Below are positions 61,797 through 64,000 of a stretch of DNA of 64,000 nt, piece by piece. Numbering within the stretch: position 1 is the first letter of the stretch; each line of letters opens with the position of its first letter. Under the pieces are notes generated by a model, which saw only the letters and a list, made by a program, of their open reading frames with translations, did not search any database and was not told the origin of the DNA. The position numbers and the translations under genes were made by a program. The stretch is from Amycolatopsis sp. CA-128772 (GTDB lineage Bacteria; Actinomycetota; Actinomycetes; Mycobacteriales; Pseudonocardiaceae): assembly GCF_002904295.1 (NCBI RefSeq), contig NZ_PPHG01000084.1, positions 1 to 64,000 of the forward strand, given 5' to 3'.

Positions 61797-63074
61797 AGCC
61801 GCGGCCAAAGCCGCCGCGGCGGACCCCACCACCCTGTTCCGCCCGCCGTGTTTGGCCGCGTACACGGCCGCGTCGGCGGACGCCATCACTTCCTCGATCG
61901 ACGACCCGTCCAGCGGGTAGGCGGCGACGCCGATGGACGCCGTCTGCCGTTCGATGTCCACGGCGGCGCCCGCGTTGGTCGTGGTGCTGATGATCAGCTC
62001 GCTGACCCGTTGCCGGATCCGTTCCGCCGTCACGATGGCGTCCTCTTTGGACGTCGAAGGCAGCAGCGCGACGAACTCCTCGCCCCCGAACCGGCCGACC
62101 AGGTCGTGCGCCCTGGTCTCCTGCCTGACCACGGCCGCGACCGCCTTGAGCACGTCGTCCCCCGCGAGGTGCCCGTAGGTGTCGTTGATCCGCTTGAAGT
62201 GGTCGAGGTCGATCATCATGGCGCCGAAGCTGCCGTTCTCGCGTTCGGCGCGCGAGATCTCGCGCTGGGCGCCGTCCTGCCAGGTGGTGGCGTTGAGCAG
62301 CTGCGTCTTCTGGTCCGTGGTGGCCAGCTCCTCCAGCCGCTTGACCAGCACCGACCGCTGCAGCACGTACAGCGGCAGGATGACCAGCACCGACAGCAGC
62401 GGCTCGTGGCCGAGCACCATCACCAGCAGGCCGCCGACGCACAGGGTGGACAGTTCGAGCAGGTTGTCGTCCATGCCGCCCAGGCAGCTTTCGACCGTCG
62501 CCTCGGCCGGGTTGGCGAGGTAGAGGCCGAGTCCGGTGAGGGCCGCGTTGACCACGAAGTACACCAGCACCGCGATCGAGACGGTGACGACGCTGAGCTC
62601 CGGCGAGTACAGCGTGACCAGGCCGGCCGAGCACGCCGACAGCGTCGCGCTGGTGGCGTTCGCGGCGACCCGGTGCGGCTGGCCCGGGCGGGTGCCCGAC
62701 CAGCTGCGCAGGGCCAGGCCGACGTACAGCGTCACCCCGAGCAAGGTGACCAGCTGCGTCGGCAGGAGCAGCGCGGCGGGCAGCAGCCACACCGACGTCA
62801 TGTTCATGTGCGGGCCGTCGCTGAGGATGCGGCGCTGGCGCTCGATCCGGCGGCTGACCTCGGTTTGGGCCAGTGCGAGGGCTCCCAGCAAGCCCAGGAT
62901 GCCCAGGTGCTTCAACGTGACCGGGGTGGTGACCGTGGCGACGGCCGTCCAGCCCACCAGTACTGCGATCGCCGCGAGCGTGACAGCGATCCAGCGGGGC
63001 GGCCGCCGCCACAGCGCCCAGCCCGCAACACCAGAAATCACGCCTTGTCCAGACCGCTCCCCCAATGTGACCAT
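61794..63074 (-). CDS. Membrane-bound GGDEF diguanylate cyclase
   Basis: 426 residues. Five or more transmembrane helices in the first 240 residues, then a GGDEF domain (about 255-420) with the active motif FGGEEF, LDHFKRINDTYGHLAGD (substrate side) and no EAL partner. It makes cyclic di-GMP from GTP. The I-site RxxD is not clear. ATG 63074 with GGGGGAAAA; an earlier in-frame start at 63116 is less likely. Confidence 0.92.
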   Translation of the reverse strand: MVTLGERSGQGVISGVAGWALWRRPPRWIAVTLAAIAVLVGWTAVATVTTPVTLKHLGILGLLGALALAQTEVSRRIERQRRILSDGPHMNMTSVWLLPAALLLPTQLVTLLGVTLYVGLALRSWSGTRPGQPHRVAANATSATLSACSAGLVTLYSPELSVVTVSIAVLVYFVVNAALTGLGLYLANPAEATVESCLGGMDDNLLELSTLCVGGLLVMVLGHEPLLSVLVILPLYVLQRSVLVKRLEELATTDQKTQLLNATTWQDGAQREISRAERENGSFGAMMIDLDHFKRINDTYGHLAGDDVLKAVAAVVRQETRAHDLVGRFGGEEFVALLPSTSKEDAIVTAERIRQRVSELIISTTTNAGAAVDIERQTASIGVAAYPLDGSSIEEVMASADAAVYAAKHGGRNRVVGSAAAALAAA

Positions 63075-63279
63075 TTTTCCCCCAAACCCTTGCGCTCGGT
63101 GGTGGTGATGAACCACTCACGGACAGTTTCAGCCCGTTTGCCGTCTGTCCACAAGGGCCTTAGGTGTGTACATTTTCCGGGACGCCGGATCGAAGGGTGG
63201 CCAGCGATGCGTTCCAGAGATCAGTAAGCCGGAGCCGCGCCGCAAGGTCGCGATGACGAAGCCAGCGTGTCGAGCGTGT

Positions 63280-64000
63280 TCAGGCGTGTTCGGCGCGCTG
63301 GGTCTCAAAGTCATGCCCGCCTCCGCCGGCCTTTGAAATCCGCGCGCGCCGCCACGCCAGGGCGAGCGGCACGGTAAGTATCAATCCGGCAACGCCGAAG
63401 ATTCCGACGGTCGTCTGCGCGCCGAAGTAGTCCGTCAGGACGCCGCCGATGAGCGGGCTCACGCCGAGCATCGTCGTCAGCCCGGTGTTGGACAGCCCCA
63501 TCGTCTGCGCGCGGTTCTCGTCCGGGACCGCCAGCGTCAGCGACGCCGTCGCCTGCAGCAGGGCCACCGCGCCGAACGCCCCGGACAGCACGAACAGGAC
63601 GATCGACACCCACGGGCCCGGTTGCGCGAAACCGACCAGCATGGGGACCCCGCACAGCGCCGACAGCGGCGCGATCAGCTTCGGCCGCGCGTCGGCCGGC
63701 ACCCACCGCGTGAAGACGAACGTGCCGATCACGCTGCCCACCGGGTCGGCCGCGAGCAGCAGGCCGACGAGCTCGGGGCCGCCGCCCGCCGAGGCGACAT
63801 ACGGCGCCGCGATCCCTTCGTAGACCGGCAGCAGGCCCATCAGCCAGGTGAACAGCACCAACGTGCGCAGCGCGGGGCTGGCGAACGCCACCCGGCCGCC
63901 GGCGCCGATGGTGGCGAAGAACGACTTCCGCGTCTCCGGCTTCGCGGCGGCCGGCCGGGCGTGCACCCCGAACCGGACGAAGGCCGCGGACAGCAGGAAC
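63280..64000 (-). CDS. MFS transporter, partial (runs off the window)
   Basis: The last about 240 residues of a major facilitator: second-half helices with GLLPVYEGIAAPYV and NRAQTMGLSNTGLTTMLGVSPLIGG. The 5' part lies beyond position 64000. The C-terminal tail ISKAGGGGHDFETQRAEHA is cytosolic. Typical of the drug-exporter group of 12-helix MFS. The internal GTG at 63966 is not the real start because coding continues upstream. Confidence 0.85.
   Translation of the reverse strand, partial: FLLSAAFVRFGVHARPAAAKPETRKSFFATIGAGGRVAFASPALRTLVLFTWLMGLLPVYEGIAAPYVASAGGGPELVGLLLAADPVGSVIGTFVFTRWVPADARPKLIAPLSALCGVPMLVGFAQPGPWVSIVLFVLSGAFGAVALLQATASLTLAVPDENRAQTMGLSNTGLTTMLGVSPLIGGVLTDYFGAQTTVGIFGVAGLILTVPLALAWRRARISKAGGGGHDFETQRAEHA

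Overview
The window is high-GC actinobacterial DNA. GTG and TTG starts, many apparently leaderless genes, four-base ATGA/GTGA overlaps, F420/flavin-type small proteins and an HspR-controlled chaperone locus all fit. Gene families and style suggest the Pseudonocardiales, most likely Amycolatopsis or a close relative; this is inferred from style, not from a search. About 67 protein-coding genes or gene remnants were recognised; no rRNA, tRNA, CRISPR array or insertion sequence was seen.

Region by region. (1) 1-4.7 kb: dnaK-grpE-dnaJ-hspR, with two HAIR-type HspR operators upstream of dnaK and a 35-bp tandem repeat further upstream; clpB (11.8-14.4 kb) carries a third HAIR, so the window holds the HspR circuit and its main targets. 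(2) 4.8-10.4 kb: a chitin-type lytic polysaccharide monooxygenase translationally coupled to a DUF305 lipoprotein under a DasR-type dre site, a dienelactone hydrolase, two paralogous globin-reductase fusions (one with a homopolymer frameshift), and a MarR regulator. (3) 14.5-20.4 kb: a membrane protein, a secreted protein of unknown role, a short-chain dehydrogenase and a MacB/FtsX-type ABC exporter. (4) 20.4-26.5 kb: pyrE, then a compact ECF sigma / zinc-anti-sigma-like / Asp23-Gls24 / AmaP envelope cluster, then DUF2784 and TrmH-type genes. (5) 26.5-30.7 kb: GH5, a molybdopterin oxidoreductase with a 3' frameshift, and GH76.

(6) 30.7-37.8 kb: a LacI-controlled sugar operon resembling the rhizobial frcBCAK system (lipoprotein, permease, ATPase, PfkB kinase, P-loop kinase, SDR) with a perfect 24-bp operator. 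Next to the LacI gene is a paralogue lacking the DNA-binding domain. (7) 37.9-38.9 kb: the most striking gene, a close homologue of the ethylene-forming enzyme (EFE) of Pseudomonas syringae, with all remembered iron, 2-oxoglutarate and L-arginine ligands conserved. (8) 39-50 kb: VOC protein, two DedA proteins, a MarR / MFS / YceI operon in which the transporter carries three extra beta-sandwich domains, a GlcD-type oxidase, a vapBC pair with a broken toxin, and nagA with its own dre site. (9) 50-64 kb: Baeyer-Villiger-type monooxygenase and SDR genes with similar palindromes upstream, AKR, LLM-class oxidoreductase, fba, a HIRAN-like protein, lipase/TetR pair, a GGDEF cyclase and a partial MFS gene.

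Circuits visible from operators: HspR (dnaK, clpB); DasR (LPMO-DUF305 and nagA, linking chitin attack to GlcNAc metabolism); LacI (frc-like operon); MarR (transporter-YceI operon). Frameshifts or decay are seen in globin-reductase 1, the molybdopterin enzyme, vapC and a PDR-type oxidoreductase remnant; raw reads would be needed to separate assembly errors from real mutations.
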